From positions 1,774,501 to 1,838,500 of the forward strand of contig NZ_CP024311.1 of NCBI RefSeq assembly GCF_002944315.1: a stretch of 64,000 nt of DNA, in the 5' to 3' direction. This document shows positions 9,055 to 17,655 of the stretch, one piece after another (the stretch's first letter is position 1; every line of letters begins with the position of its first letter). The notes beneath the pieces were generated by a model. It ran no database searches. It saw nothing but the letters and a program-made list of their open reading frames with translations, and was not told where the DNA came from. The position numbers and the translations under genes are program-made. Origin of the DNA: Rhizobium sp. NXC24 (GTDB taxonomy: Bacteria; Pseudomonadota; Alphaproteobacteria; Rhizobiales; Rhizobiaceae).

Positions 9055-9927
9055 TCAATCCCGCTCCAGCACGATCCGCTGCCGACCGGCAAGATCCTGG
9101 ATATATTGCCACGCCACGCGCCCGGAGCGGGCGCCGCGTGTCGTTGCCCATTCCAGCGCCTCGTGATGCATCTGGGCGCGATCAAGCGTGAGCTTGAAAT
9201 AATCGGCATAGCCGTCGATCATCTGCAGATAATCTTCCTGACTGCACTTGTGGAAGCCGAGCCAGAGACCGAAACGGTCGGAGAGCGATACCTTTTCCTC
9301 CACCGCTTCCGAAGGGTTGATGGCCGTCGATTGCTCGTTTTCCATCATATGCCGCGGCAGCAGGTGGCGGCGGTTCGATGTGGCGTAGAACAGCACATTG
9401 TCCGGCCGGCCTTCGACACCGCCGTCCAGCGCCGCCTTCAGCGATTTGTAGGCGGTGTCGTCGTGATCGAAGGAAAGGTCGTCGCAGAAGACGATGACCC
9501 GATGCGGCGTGGCTTTCAGGATATCGAGCAGTACCGGCAAGGAGGAAATATCCTCTCGATGCACTTCGACCAGCTTCAGCGAGACGCCGGTGGCGCGGCG
9601 CACATCCTCATGCACGGCCTTGACGAGCGACGACTTGCCCATGCCGCGCGCACCCCAGAGCAAGACATTGTTGGCGGCGAAGCCTTCGGTGAAGCGCAGC
9701 GTATTTTCGTGTAAAATGTCGCGCACATGGTCGACGCCCCGGATGAGGGTCAGCGCCACGCGGTTCGGCCGGGCAACGGGCTGCAGATAGAGCCGGGTAG
9801 GGGCCCAGACGAAGCAATCGGCAGCGTCCCAATCGTTGACGGCCGGTGCCGGGCCGGCGAGGCGTTCAAGCGCGTCGGCGAGGCGGCGGACTTCCGCAAG
9901 GATCAGCGTGTTTTGATCTTCGGTCAC
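9055..9927 (-). CDS. DUF815-family AAA ATPase
   Basis: An AAA-type ATPase of the DUF815 family; its cellular job is not established. The 290-residue product has a Walker A loop GARGMGKSSLVK at about residues 93-104, a Walker B-like VIVFCDDLSF around 144-153 and a sensor-1-like FYATSNRRHL near 180-189. It is transcribed away from yajC across a 206-base gap that probably holds promoters for both. No neighbour points to a specific partner. Confidence 0.88.
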   Translation of the reverse strand: MTEDQNTLILAEVRRLADALERLAGPAPAVNDWDAADCFVWAPTRLYLQPVARPNRVALTLIRGVDHVRDILHENTLRFTEGFAANNVLLWGARGMGKSSLVKAVHEDVRRATGVSLKLVEVHREDISSLPVLLDILKATPHRVIVFCDDLSFDHDDTAYKSLKAALDGGVEGRPDNVLFYATSNRRHLLPRHMMENEQSTAINPSEAVEEKVSLSDRFGLWLGFHKCSQEDYLQMIDGYADYFKLTLDRAQMHHEALEWATTRGARSGRVAWQYIQDLAGRQRIVLERD

Positions 9928-10133
9928 CGTTTTTCCTCCAGAACGTTAGTCGGGAAAGGAGTAAAATGCTCCCTGTCTTGGCGGGTACCATGCTCCTTTC
10001 GGGCCCGAAAGGCTAAGAGGCCTGGAAAACAGTACGGTCCGCGGCTGTTTTTGTTGCATTCGCGATGATCACAACTATATTCCGGCCACCTGACGCGGGG
10101 CCCGTTCCCGCAAGGAGTTCAAGGGAGTTCTCG

Positions 10134-10481
10134 ATGTTTATCACCAACGCATATGCGCAGAGCGCGACAGATTCAGCCGCAAGCGCCTTTGGCGGTTCCG
10201 GCTTTGAAATGATCATCCTGTTTGTGCCGCTGATGGTGGTTTGGTATTTCCTTCTTATCCGCCCGCAACGCGCACAGGCGAAGAAGCGTGAGGAAGTCCT
10301 GAAGAATATCCGCCGCGGCGACCAGATCGTCACGAGCGGCATCGTCGGCAAGGTCACCAAGGTCGTCGACGACAAGGAACTGGAAGTCGAAATCGCCGAA
10401 GGCGTCCGCATCCGCGTTGTGCGCAGCGCCATCACGGAAGTCCGCGTCAAGGGCGAGCCGGTCAAGGCTGACGCTGCGTAA
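10134..10481 (+). CDS. yajC: YajC, Sec translocon accessory subunit
   Basis: YajC associates with SecD and SecF at the SecYEG translocon. The 115-residue protein has a short N-terminal segment, one membrane helix (MIILFVPLMVVWYFLLIRPQ) and the classic RPQRAQAKKR stretch followed by a small cytoplasmic domain (LKNIRRGDQIVTSGGIVG-like). ATG 10134 is chosen because an AAGGGAG sequence lies just upstream and MFITNAYAQ is a plausible N-terminus. It precedes secDF by 166 bases. Confidence 0.95.
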   Translation: MFITNAYAQSATDSAASAFGGSGFEMIILFVPLMVVWYFLLIRPQRAQAKKREEVLKNIRRGDQIVTSGIVGKVTKVVDDKELEVEIAEGVRIRVVRSAITEVRVKGEPVKADAA

Positions 10482-10647
10482 GGTTTGACGGGCAGGTGGG
10501 GCCGAGCAGCTTGCCACGCCAGCGTGCAGTTTCGAAAATCGGATTCGACTTTCGAAGAGAACTGTGCGCAAATTCAAAGTGTTACTGCGCCTTTGTGTGT
10601 CCCGGTGATTGTGGGGGCGCAGTGAGAAGCCAAAACTCGAGAGAGCG

Positions 10648-13185
10648 ATGCTGCACGTCTCCTGGTGGAAGACCGTCCTGATCTGGTTCGCCGTTCTCTT
10701 GAGCGTTCTCCTTGCCGTGCCCAATCTGCTCAGCGATCAGCAGCTCTCCTCTTTTCCGGCCTGGTTTGCGCGAAGCAAAGTCGGACTCGGGCTCGATCTT
10801 GAGGGCGGTTCACATATCATGCTCAAAATCGAGCGTGGCGATGTCGTCCGGGATCGGCTGGAGACTGTTGTTGGCGATATCAGCGCCAGGCTGCGCACGG
10901 TCAATATCAGCTATTCCGGTCTTACCGGCACTGGCCAGAAGATCCAGCTCCGCATCAACGATCCCGCGCAGGTGCAGGCTGCTGTAACTGCCTTGAAGCC
11001 GATCACCAGCGGCAAGACGGGAGTGGTCTTATCGCAGGGCGACAATGGTGCCCTGACCGTCGATATTACCGATGCCGGCATCGATGAGCGTGTCTCTGCA
11101 TCGATGACGCGCTCGCTGAAAGTCATCCGCAATCGTATCGCTCAGTTGGACGTCGGTGAGCCACTGATCCGCCGGCAAGGCGCGGATCGTGTCGTCATTC
11201 AGGTGCCGGGCCTTGCCGATCCGCAGCGCCTGAAGAACCTCCTGAACCAGCCAGCCCAGCTCAGCTTCCGTCTGATCGATCAATCCATGTCGGTGCAGGA
11301 TGCCATCAATGGCCGCCCGCCCGCCGGTTCGGAAGTGCTGTTTTCCGAAGATGACCCTCCAGTTGGCTATCTCGTCCAGAAGCAGCCTCTCCTCTCGAAT
11401 ATCGACTTTGCCGATGCTGTGGCGGTGTCCAACACCCAGAACAATAACGGCAATATCTCCGTCAAACTGACGGCCGAAGCGACCACCCGTTTTGCACAGA
11501 CGACGGCTGCCAATCTCGGCAAGAATGTCGTGGTCGTGCTTGACGACCAGGTCATCTCGGCGGCCGCCTTGAAGACCGCAATCACCACCGGCGATATCGA
11601 TATACCCGGTGATTTCACGGCGCAGGGCGCGCAGGATCTCGCCGTCATGCTGAAGTCCGGGCCATTGCCCGCGACGCTGACGACGGTCGAAGAGCGAACC
11701 ATCAAGCCCGGTTTGGGCAATGAAACGATGCGCTCCGGCATAACCGCTTGCATTGTTGCCGCCATTTTCGTTGCCGCGCTGATGATCGGCTTCTACGGAC
11801 TGCTCGGCGTCGCCGCGACGATTGCACTTGTCATCAACATCATCATGGTTCTGGCAATCATGGGGCTGTTCGGCATCACGCTGACCTTGCCCGGGATTGC
11901 CGCCATCGTTCTCATCATTGGTATCGCGCTCGATGCCAATGTGTTGATCTACGAACGCGTCCGGGAAGAAGAAAAGAAGACCCATCTTCTCGTCGACGCG
12001 TTGCGCCACGGCTTCAACCGAGCCGCTGCCACCGTAGCCGATGCCAACCTCACGCTGCTCATCGTCGCGGCCATCCTCTTTTATGTCAGCAGCGGCGCGG
12101 TGCGCGGCTTTGCCGCGACCTTGATAGCAGGCGTTTTCACCACCTTCTTTACCGCTTGCTTCGTGACGCGTTCGCTCGTCGACGCCTGGATTTCGCATCG
12201 CAAGCCGCGCGTGCTGCTGGCGGGTGTGCGAAGCGGCATCTTCGACGGCGCCAATATTCGCTTCATGGGTATCCGCCGCTATTCGTTTACGGTGTCGGCG
12301 GCGCTGTCGGTCGCAACCCTGCTTGCCTTCGCAACGATCGGCATGCATCTCGGTATCGATTTTACCGGCGGGTCGATCATCGAAGTTCGCGCCAAGCAGG
12401 GCGTTGTCGATCCGGCCAATATTCAATCGCGTCTGCAGGACGTCGTTCCGGGCGATGTACAGGTCGAGCGGCTCGACGATCGGCTAAGTGCGGTGATCCG
12501 AGTGCATGCGCAGCAGGGCGGCGAGAACGCCGAACAATCCGCCGTGACCCTCGTGCGCGACGAACTAGGCAGGGAATACGACTTCTCCCGTGTCGAGGTC
12601 GTCGGCCCTGCCGTTTCCGGCGAAATCAGCGCGACGGCGTCGCTTGCGGTTCTCGCGGCGCTGGCTGCGATCCTCATCTATATCTGGCTGCGTTTCGAGT
12701 GGCAGTTTGCCGTTGGCGCGATTGTCGCCACGCTGCATGACGTCATCCTGACGCTGGGCCTCTTCGTGCTGACCGGCATGGAATTCAACATGACGGGCAT
12801 TGCGGCACTTTTGACCATCGTCGGCTATTCGCTGAACGATACCGTCGTCGTCTATGACCGGATGCGCGAGAATCTCAGACGCTATTCGCAGATGCCGTTG
12901 CCGATTCTGATTGATGCCTCCATCAATCAGACGCTGTCGCGCACGGTTCTGACCTCGGCGACGACTTTGCTGGCGCTGCTCGCGCTCTGTATATTCGGCG
13001 GCGAGGTGATCCGCTCCTTCACCTTCGTCTTGCTCTTCGGCGTCGCGGTCGGCACCTTCTCTTCGATCTATATTGCGGCCCCGGTCCTGATCGTCTTCAA
13101 GCTACGCCCGGATAGATTCCAGGCTGGCGGCGAAAACAAGGGACAGGCAGGCGGCGACGTTCAATCAGGCAAACCAGCGGTGTGA
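10648..13185 (+). CDS. secDF: SecDF, fused protein translocase subunit
   Basis: SecDF uses the proton gradient to pull exported proteins through the Sec channel from the periplasmic side. Here SecD and SecF are one 845-residue chain, as in Rhizobiaceae. The N-terminal half has the SecD signature GLDLEGGSHIML and the LDANVLIYERVREE helix motif; the C-terminal half has the SecF signature GIDFTGGS and YSLNDTVVVYDRMREN. About 12 membrane helices are expected. I start at ATG 10648 (MLHVSWWKT); GTG 10609 would add 13 unlikely residues. Only four bases separate it from the next gene. Confidence 0.96.
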   Translation: MLHVSWWKTVLIWFAVLLSVLLAVPNLLSDQQLSSFPAWFARSKVGLGLDLEGGSHIMLKIERGDVVRDRLETVVGDISARLRTVNISYSGLTGTGQKIQLRINDPAQVQAAVTALKPITSGKTGVVLSQGDNGALTVDITDAGIDERVSASMTRSLKVIRNRIAQLDVGEPLIRRQGADRVVIQVPGLADPQRLKNLLNQPAQLSFRLIDQSMSVQDAINGRPPAGSEVLFSEDDPPVGYLVQKQPLLSNIDFADAVAVSNTQNNNGNISVKLTAEATTRFAQTTAANLGKNVVVVLDDQVISAAALKTAITTGDIDIPGDFTAQGAQDLAVMLKSGPLPATLTTVEERTIKPGLGNETMRSGITACIVAAIFVAALMIGFYGLLGVAATIALVINIIMVLAIMGLFGITLTLPGIAAIVLIIGIALDANVLIYERVREEEKKTHLLVDALRHGFNRAAATVADANLTLLIVAAILFYVSSGAVRGFAATLIAGVFTTFFTACFVTRSLVDAWISHRKPRVLLAGVRSGIFDGANIRFMGIRRYSFTVSAALSVATLLAFATIGMHLGIDFTGGSIIEVRAKQGVVDPANIQSRLQDVVPGDVQVERLDDRLSAVIRVHAQQGGENAEQSAVTLVRDELGREYDFSRVEVVGPAVSGEISATASLAVLAALAAILIYIWLRFEWQFAVGAIVATLHDVILTLGLFVLTGMEFNMTGIAALLTIVGYSLNDTVVVYDRMRENLRRYSQMPLPILIDASINQTLSRTVLTSATTLLALLALCIFGGEVIRSFTFVLLFGVAVGTFSSIYIAAPVLIVFKLRPDRFQAGGENKGQAGGDVQSGKPAV

Positions 13186-13189
13186 CAAA

Positions 13190-13576
13190 GTGGCAAAAGG
13201 CATAGAAATACGGAACGCGCATTTTCCCGGCCGCGCACCGATCGACGCTTATGGCAATGGCGGTTTTCGATTTGCCGACATGTCGCATCGCGGCTCGCTG
13301 CTCTGCCTGCCCTCCGGCATTTACGGCTGGGACATGACGCTGGAGGATGCGTTGACGCCGGCGCATTTCCAGAAAGTGCTCGATGAGGCTGCCGAGATCG
13401 AGGTGTTGTTGGTCGGCACCGGCCTGGAACTGCGGCCTTTGCCATCGGAGCTGAGGGCGGCTTTCCGCGCCAGGCAGATTTCTTCCGATTCGATGAATAC
13501 GGGAGCGGCGGTGCGCACATTCAACATCATGCTGGCCGAGTCGCGCGCCGTTGCCGCGGCGCTGATCGCCGTTTGA
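13190..13576 (+). CDS. Mth938-family protein (NDUFAF3-like)
   Basis: A 128-residue Mth938/DUF498-family protein. The animal member NDUFAF3 assists assembly of respiratory complex I; the bacterial role is inferred. Typical sequence includes the YGNGGFRF segment near residue 21, the LVGTGLELRPLP turn and the later SMNTGAAVRTFNIMLAESR helix. It starts at GTG only four bases after the secDF stop and is followed 17 bases later by another gene related to a complex I assembly factor, so the three probably form one transcript. Confidence 0.88.
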   Translation: MAKGIEIRNAHFPGRAPIDAYGNGGFRFADMSHRGSLLCLPSGIYGWDMTLEDALTPAHFQKVLDEAAEIEVLLVGTGLELRPLPSELRAAFRARQISSDSMNTGAAVRTFNIMLAESRAVAAALIAV

Positions 13577-13593
13577 CGAGGATCAGGCAGGGC

Positions 13594-14454
13594 ATGACGA
13601 CATTAGCTGCGCCCCGTAGCAACCAGGATCTTTGCCTGGCGACGCTTCGCGACACCGATCGCGACCGCTATCTTGCCTGTCTGCTGGCGCCGGAGGATAA
13701 GCGCGGCGCTCTCGCCGCACTCTACGCCTTCAATGCGGAGCTGGCGCGCATCCGCGATTTGGTCCACGAGCCATTGCCGGGCGAAGTGCGCATGCAATAT
13801 TGGCGCGATCTGCTCGAGGGACAGGCGCATGGGTCGAGCGCGGCCAATCCCGTGGCTGCCGAGCTGCTCGCCGCGATCGAGCTGCATCGCCTGCCGCGTC
13901 AAACGCTGATCGATATGATCGATGCGCGCATCTTCGATCTCTACGACGACCCGATGGAAACGCGCGGTACGCTGGAAGGCTATGCCGGCGAGACGGCGTC
14001 GGCGCTGATCCAGCTTGCGAGCCTCGTGCTGTCGCCGGAGGATGCCCGCCGCTCGGCCGACGCTGCCGGCCATGCCGGCGTGGCACAGGCGATTGCCGGG
14101 CTGCTGTTGCTGATGCCGATGCACCGCCATCGCGGACAGCTCTATCTACCGTTGGAAATCTTGACGGCAACCGGTCTCGATCGAGATGCTTTTCTCGCTG
14201 GCGAGGACAAGGCACGCATTTCTGCCGCCATCGAAGCTTTCGCCGGCCTCGGCCGTGAGCATCTCGCGAAGGCGAGAGCTGCCGGCAATATTTCGCCGGC
14301 GGTATTTCCGGCTTTCCTGCCGGTGGTTCTGGCAGAGCCGGTGCTGAAACGCGCGCAGGCGCTGGGCGCCGACCTGTTCGATCGATCGTTCCTGCAGCCA
14401 CAATGGCGCCGGCAGATGCGCATGGCTCTGGCCTCGGTGACCAGGAAAATCTGA
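13594..14454 (+). CDS. Squalene/phytoene synthase-family protein (NDUFAF6-like)
   Basis: This protein has the fold of squalene/phytoene synthases but looks more like NDUFAF6, the complex I assembly factor, than like a carotenoid enzyme. The first Asp-rich prenyl-diphosphate site is degenerate: the region reads IRDLVHEPLPGEVRMQYWRD in place of a DxxxD motif. The second site region reads LYDDPMETRGTLEGYAGETA, again NDUFAF6-like. Length is 286 residues from ATG 13594, which has GGCAGGG upstream; TTG 13573 is an alternative. No carotenoid or hopanoid genes are nearby, and it directly follows the NDUFAF3-like gene. Confidence 0.85.
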   Translation: MTTLAAPRSNQDLCLATLRDTDRDRYLACLLAPEDKRGALAALYAFNAELARIRDLVHEPLPGEVRMQYWRDLLEGQAHGSSAANPVAAELLAAIELHRLPRQTLIDMIDARIFDLYDDPMETRGTLEGYAGETASALIQLASLVLSPEDARRSADAAGHAGVAQAIAGLLLLMPMHRHRGQLYLPLEILTATGLDRDAFLAGEDKARISAAIEAFAGLGREHLAKARAAGNISPAVFPAFLPVVLAEPVLKRAQALGADLFDRSFLQPQWRRQMRMALASVTRKI

Positions 14455-14529
14455 AACTGACCACGTTCGCGCAAGTCTCAGAGCTTATAGAGATTGCCGA
14501 ATATTTGCCCGCATCCCAGGAGAGCCGCT

Positions 14530-14991
14530 ATGGGCATCATCGTCTGGTGCATACTCTTTGCGATCGTCGTTTTCTTTGCCTTCTTCGCAACGCGCATGGC
14601 GTCGCAGAACAAGGAAGATGGTCTGCACGATACCGGTCTTGCCATTCTGGAGTTCGGCCGCGCTTTTCCGACGGAAGCCATCCGGCAATTGCAGACCACG
14701 GCCAATGGCCAAGCGGTTTTCGTGCGCTTGCATGATGACAAGGCCGGCTTCATGCGGAGCCTGCGCAATCACTTTGCCGTTCATCTGATCGAGCCGGGCA
14801 GGGCACATGCCAAGGATTCGGGAAGCGGTCGCGGCTTGACCATCGATTTCCTGGACGCCCCGCACCATAACGGCACATTCGAATTCGCGACGCCCGCGGA
14901 GGCAGCAGAGGTCTCACTCTGGCTGCTCGGCAATTATGTTGCGAGCGATGATTCCAAGTCCTCGGCTACCAAGCCAGCGGCAAAGGCCTAA
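14530..14991 (+). CDS. Membrane-anchored hypothetical protein
   Basis: I do not recognise this family. The 153-residue protein has one N-terminal membrane helix (MGIIVWCILFAIVVFFAFFA) and a soluble domain with an LHDDKAGFMRSLRNHFAVHL segment and an FEFATPAEAAEVSLWLLGNY stretch near the end, then a short Ala/Lys tail. ATG 14530 follows a CAGGAGAG ribosome-binding site. It is the last plus-strand gene after the secDF group and converges on trmFO with only six bases between stops. Confidence 0.7.
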   Translation: MGIIVWCILFAIVVFFAFFATRMASQNKEDGLHDTGLAILEFGRAFPTEAIRQLQTTANGQAVFVRLHDDKAGFMRSLRNHFAVHLIEPGRAHAKDSGSGRGLTIDFLDAPHHNGTFEFATPAEAAEVSLWLLGNYVASDDSKSSATKPAAKA

Positions 14992-14997
14992 AGAGGC

Positions 14998-16434
14998 TCA
15001 GGCGCTTTTGATGATCGCGGGTGCCTGAACCCCCAGCCACGCAGCGCAATCCGCCAGTGCCCGCTTGGCGATCAGTTGCCGTTTCATGATCGTCTTGTCC
15101 TTGCCGCGGAAGCGCTTGACGCCCTCCGGCTTGACGATCGAACCCGGTTCCAATTCCGGAAACAGCCCGAAATTGATGTTCATCGGCTGGAAGGAGCGCT
15201 TGCCCGGCTCTTCATCGGAAACGATATGGCCGCCGGTAATGTGGTTGAGCAGCGAGCCCAGCGCCGTCGTGTCTGGCGGCAGGGACGGCGACTCGCCCCT
15301 GTGCTCGGCTGCCGCGAAGCGACCGGCCAGCAGACCGATGCTGGCGCTTTCGACATAACCTTCACAACCGGTGATCTGGCCGGCAAAACGCAGGCCCCGC
15401 CGCGATTTCAGCGAGAGCGAGCGGTCGAGCAGCGTCGGCGAATTGATATAGGTGTTGCGATGCAGGCCGCCGAGCCGTGCGAATTCGGCATTCTCCAGGC
15501 CTGGGATCAGCCGGAAAATCTCGGCCTGCGCGCCATATTTCAGTTTCGTCTGAAAGCCGACTATGTTGTAGAGCGTGCCGAGCGCATTGTCCTGGCGTAG
15601 CTGTACGACCGCATAGGCCTTGACGCCGGGGTTATGGGCATTTGTCAGGCCCATCGGCTTCATCGGCCCGTGGCGCAACGTCTCGCGCCCGCGCTCGGCC
15701 ATGACCTCGATCGGCAGGCAGCCGTCGAAATAGGGCGTGCCTTCCCATTCCTTGAAACCAACGGCGTCGCCGGCGATCAGCGCGTCGACGAAGGCGTTAT
15801 ATTGGGCTTCGTCCATCGGGCAGTTGATGTAGTCCTTGCCCGTGCCGCCCGGTCCCACCTTGTCGTAGCGGGATTGGTGCCAGCAAATGTCCATGTTGAT
15901 GCTGTCGCGGTAGACGATCGGCGCGATGGCGTCGAAAAAGGCAAGTGCGTCCGCGCCCGTCTCTGCCTGGATGGCACTGGCAAGCCCCGGCGCGGTCAGA
16001 GGCCCGGTGGCGATGATCGCCCGACCCCACTCCGTCGGGGGCAGGCCCTGGACTTCCTCGCGAACGACCGTGATCAGAGGGTGGTTTTCGATCGCCTGCG
16101 TTACCGCCTCCGAAAATCCGTCGCGATCTACCGCCAACGCGCCGCCGGCGGGAACCTGATGCTTATCGGCGCAAGCCATGATCAGCGAGCCGGCCAGGCG
16201 CATTTCCGCATGGATGACGCCGACCGCATTGCTGGTCGCATCGTCTGAGCGGAAGGAGTTGGAACAGACGAGTTCGGCCAGACCGTCGGTCTTGTGCGCC
16301 TCGGTGCCACGCACGCCACGCATTTCATGCAGGATGACGGGCACGCCGGCGCTGGCGATCTGCCAAGCGGCTTCGGAGCCGGCAAGGCCGCCGCCGATGA
16401 CATGGATGGGAGAAATGGAGTTGGTATTTGTCAT
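14998..16434 (-). CDS. trmFO: TrmFO, folate-dependent tRNA U54 methyltransferase
   Basis: TrmFO uses methylenetetrahydrofolate and FADH2 to make ribothymidine at tRNA position 54. The 478-residue protein opens with the FAD-binding loop [18 protein letters not shown] and has the family's [18 protein letters not shown] segment, whose Cys is a catalytic candidate, and the [12 protein letters not shown] region. I use ATG 16434 (MTNTNSISP); the frame extends upstream to 16533 without conserved sequence. A terminator hairpin at 16496-16521 separates it from the DUF1127 gene upstream. Confidence 0.95.
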   Translation of the reverse strand: MTNTNSISPIHVIGGGLAGSEAAWQIASAGVPVILHEMRGVRGTEAHKTDGLAELVCSNSFRSDDATSNAVGVIHAEMRLAGSLIMACADKHQVPAGGALAVDRDGFSEAVTQAIENHPLITVVREEVQGLPPTEWGRAIIATGPLTAPGLASAIQAETGADALAFFDAIAPIVYRDSINMDICWHQSRYDKVGPGGTGKDYINCPMDEAQYNAFVDALIAGDAVGFKEWEGTPYFDGCLPIEVMAERGRETLRHGPMKPMGLTNAHNPGVKAYAVVQLRQDNALGTLYNIVGFQTKLKYGAQAEIFRLIPGLENAEFARLGGLHRNTYINSPTLLDRSLSLKSRRGLRFAGQITGCEGYVESASIGLLAGRFAAAEHRGESPSLPPDTTALGSLLNHITGGHIVSDEEPGKRSFQPMNINFGLFPELEPGSIVKPEGVKRFRGKDKTIMKRQLIAKRALADCAAWLGVQAPAIIKSA

Positions 16435-16495
16435 GCGCGCGTCATTACCACGGGCAGGCCGGCGATCCAATTGCTTTACGCGGAAGCCGGAATCA

Positions 16496-16521
16496 AAAAC
16501 GGCGCCGAAGAGCGCCGTTTT
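16496..16521 (-). terminator. Terminator after the first DUF1127 gene
   Basis: AAAACGGCGC and GCGCCGTTTT form a ten-pair stem with a six-base loop; the minus strand continues with a T-run. It lies 27 bases beyond the DUF1127 stop and upstream of trmFO. Confidence 0.8.
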
Positions 16522-16547
16522 GAAGCAGTCCACTCAGTCCGTTGCGA

Positions 16548-16691
16548 TTAACGGAAAGAGCGGGAAGCGATGTTGCGGATTTCGTAGCGGCTAACGCCGA
16601 TATCCGACAGGGTCTGGCTGGAGAGGTTGCCGAGCTCGTTCAGGGTGCGGCGATAGCTAATCCAGTTCTTGGCAATACGAAGCGGGTTCAT
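16548..16691 (-). CDS. DUF1127 microprotein, copy 1
   Basis: A 47-residue protein starting MNPLRIAKNWISYRRTLNEL. DUF1127 proteins are short Arg-rich helices; the Rhodobacter relative CcaF1 is an RNA-binding protein, and other alphaproteobacteria use such proteins in stress or nutrient responses. Here the N-terminal half has the R-x(n)-W-x(2)-YRRTLNEL pattern and the C-terminal half the LSDIGVSRYEIRNIASRSFR pattern typical of the domain. An AGGACAAGAAA ribosome-binding region precedes the ATG. A terminator follows, so it is probably transcribed alone. It shares upstream sequence with the second copy and with the hairpin RNA at 17.6-17.8 kb. Confidence 0.93.
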   Translation of the reverse strand: MNPLRIAKNWISYRRTLNELGNLSSQTLSDIGVSRYEIRNIASRSFR

Positions 16692-16772
16692 TTTCTTGTC
16701 CTCAGTCATCTAGTTGCGAGCGGCACGATTGCCGCCTCAGCGCTTGATATTCATATAGGCGCGAGAACGAAT

Positions 16773-16790
16773 ATTTTGCAGTGCAAATAA
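16773..16790 (-). promoter_or_regulatory. TGCA-N-TGCA motif upstream of DUF1127 copy 1
   Basis: TTGCAGTGCAA, centred at 16781, lies 90 bases upstream of the start codon. On the gene's strand it is part of TTTGCACTGCAAAATATTCG, similar to the block at the same distance from the second DUF1127 gene. Its role as operator or promoter element is inferred. Confidence 0.5.
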
Positions 16791-16930
16791 AAAGCGTCTG
16801 CTATGCATTTGTGCAATATGACGCCCAAAAAGCCATCACTGCCCAAATTTTATATGACATGTTAGAGCGTATGACTTGAAGCGTGGCAGTGATTGCTTGC
16901 GAGGGCAAACGGCGTGCACAAATGACGCGC

Positions 16931-16970
16931 AAAAAAGAACGCCCGCCGCGGTTGTCCGCAACGGGCGTTG
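16931..16970 (-). terminator. Terminator after the second DUF1127 gene
   Basis: On the minus strand AACGCCCGTTGCGG pairs with CCGCGGCGGGCGTT (minor mismatch) and is followed by CTTTTTTG. It begins about 40 bases after the stop of the gene at 17009-17155. Confidence 0.85.
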
Positions 16971-17008
16971 TGTAGGCTGTCGCTATTTTAGCGAAGCCAA
17001 TCCGGCAG

Positions 17009-17155
17009 TTAGCGGCCGGTGGCTTCGCGAGCTACGCGATGGATGTCCGAACGGTCGATGCCGAGGTCGTGCAGTTCGCGAGTGCTCATGCGGCCGAGTT
17101 CGGTAACGGTCTGACGGTACTTGCGCCAGTTGTTGAAAGAGCGGGTCAGGTTCAT
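17009..17155 (-). CDS. DUF1127 microprotein, copy 2
   Basis: A 48-residue protein starting MNLTRSFNNWRKYRQTVTEL and ending in RSDIHRVAREATGR, the standard DUF1127 pattern with many Arg residues. I chose ATG 17155, preceded by GAAAGGGAT; the frame is open further upstream but the added residues do not look conserved. It is similar in layout to copy 1 but not a recent duplicate, as many positions differ. It lies 467 bases downstream of the tandem hairpin RNA on the same strand, and has its own terminator. The likely function is RNA-linked regulation or stress adaptation, by analogy only. Confidence 0.93.
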   Translation of the reverse strand: MNLTRSFNNWRKYRQTVTELGRMSTRELHDLGIDRSDIHRVAREATGR

Positions 17156-17622
17156 TTTATATCCCTTTCGAGGATTTGGAGATCTCGTCGGTTCCGCGAT
17201 TGGTTCCGTCCTCGATCTGATGAATGCGAATATATGCTGCACTGCGAAAATCAAAAAGAGCGATTGCTACATGCCACCTATGCGCAAGATGCAATCCAAT
17301 AGGGGGGTTGGTTAACGCGGTGACCGCTTTTTGTGCATAACGGAGTTGCGCGAAAGCAGCCATTTGGCATGCAATTGGTTGAATTTGCGAACTTTAGCTC
17401 AAATCATGAGCAATTGATCGGGCGCCGCCCATCCGCGGTCGGATCCATATCATCCTGCGAGCCCGTAACGGATTGTAGATCGCTAGAGATTGAGCGCACG
17501 AGAAAATTCCCGTTGCCGCATGCTTTGCGCTCTTCCAAATCCTTGAGCCGCCTAAAAGGGGCGCGCAAACGATCTCCGCCGATTCGTAGGGCAATAACCG
17601 ATTTAATGGGAGATAAAAAATA
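17156..17622. other. Spacer between DUF1127 copy 2 and the hairpin RNA
   Basis: This 467-base gap contains the DUF1127 leader and upstream motif in its first 100 bases. The remainder is moderate in GC and I see no convincing ORF, RNA gene or repeat in it. The open frames across it have no ribosome-binding site or recognisable product. Confidence 0.6.
17234..17252 (-). promoter_or_regulatory. TGCA-N-TGCA-like motif upstream of DUF1127 copy 2
   Basis: On the gene's strand the block reads TTTTCGCAGTGCAGCATATA, centred 87 bases upstream of the start. It aligns with the block upstream of copy 1, including the following ATATTCG. The LysR-type regulator VtlR/LsrB is known to activate DUF1127 genes in relatives, but I cannot tell whether this is its site. 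Confidence 0.45.
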
Positions 17623-17655
17623 ACGCCCACCGCGGGAGGAGGATGCGGTGGGCGT
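17623..17655 (-). terminator. Terminator hairpin of the cuckoo-type RNA
   Basis: ACGCCCACCGC and GCGGTGGGCGT form an 11-pair stem around an 11-base loop with the CCTCCTCCC motif (minus strand); a T-rich run follows on the minus strand at about 17611-17622. Confidence 0.85.

Larger units (their letters stand above)
16692..17008. other. Spacer between the two DUF1127 genes
   Basis: This 317-base gap holds the leader and upstream motif of DUF1127 copy 1, an AT-rich stretch at about 16780-16860, and the terminator of copy 2 at 16931-16970. I see no further coding sequence. Confidence 0.7.

Noticed and set aside
11029..12426. 465-codon minus-strand frame inside secDF
   Set aside because: It is the antisense image of secDF, with no family resemblance.
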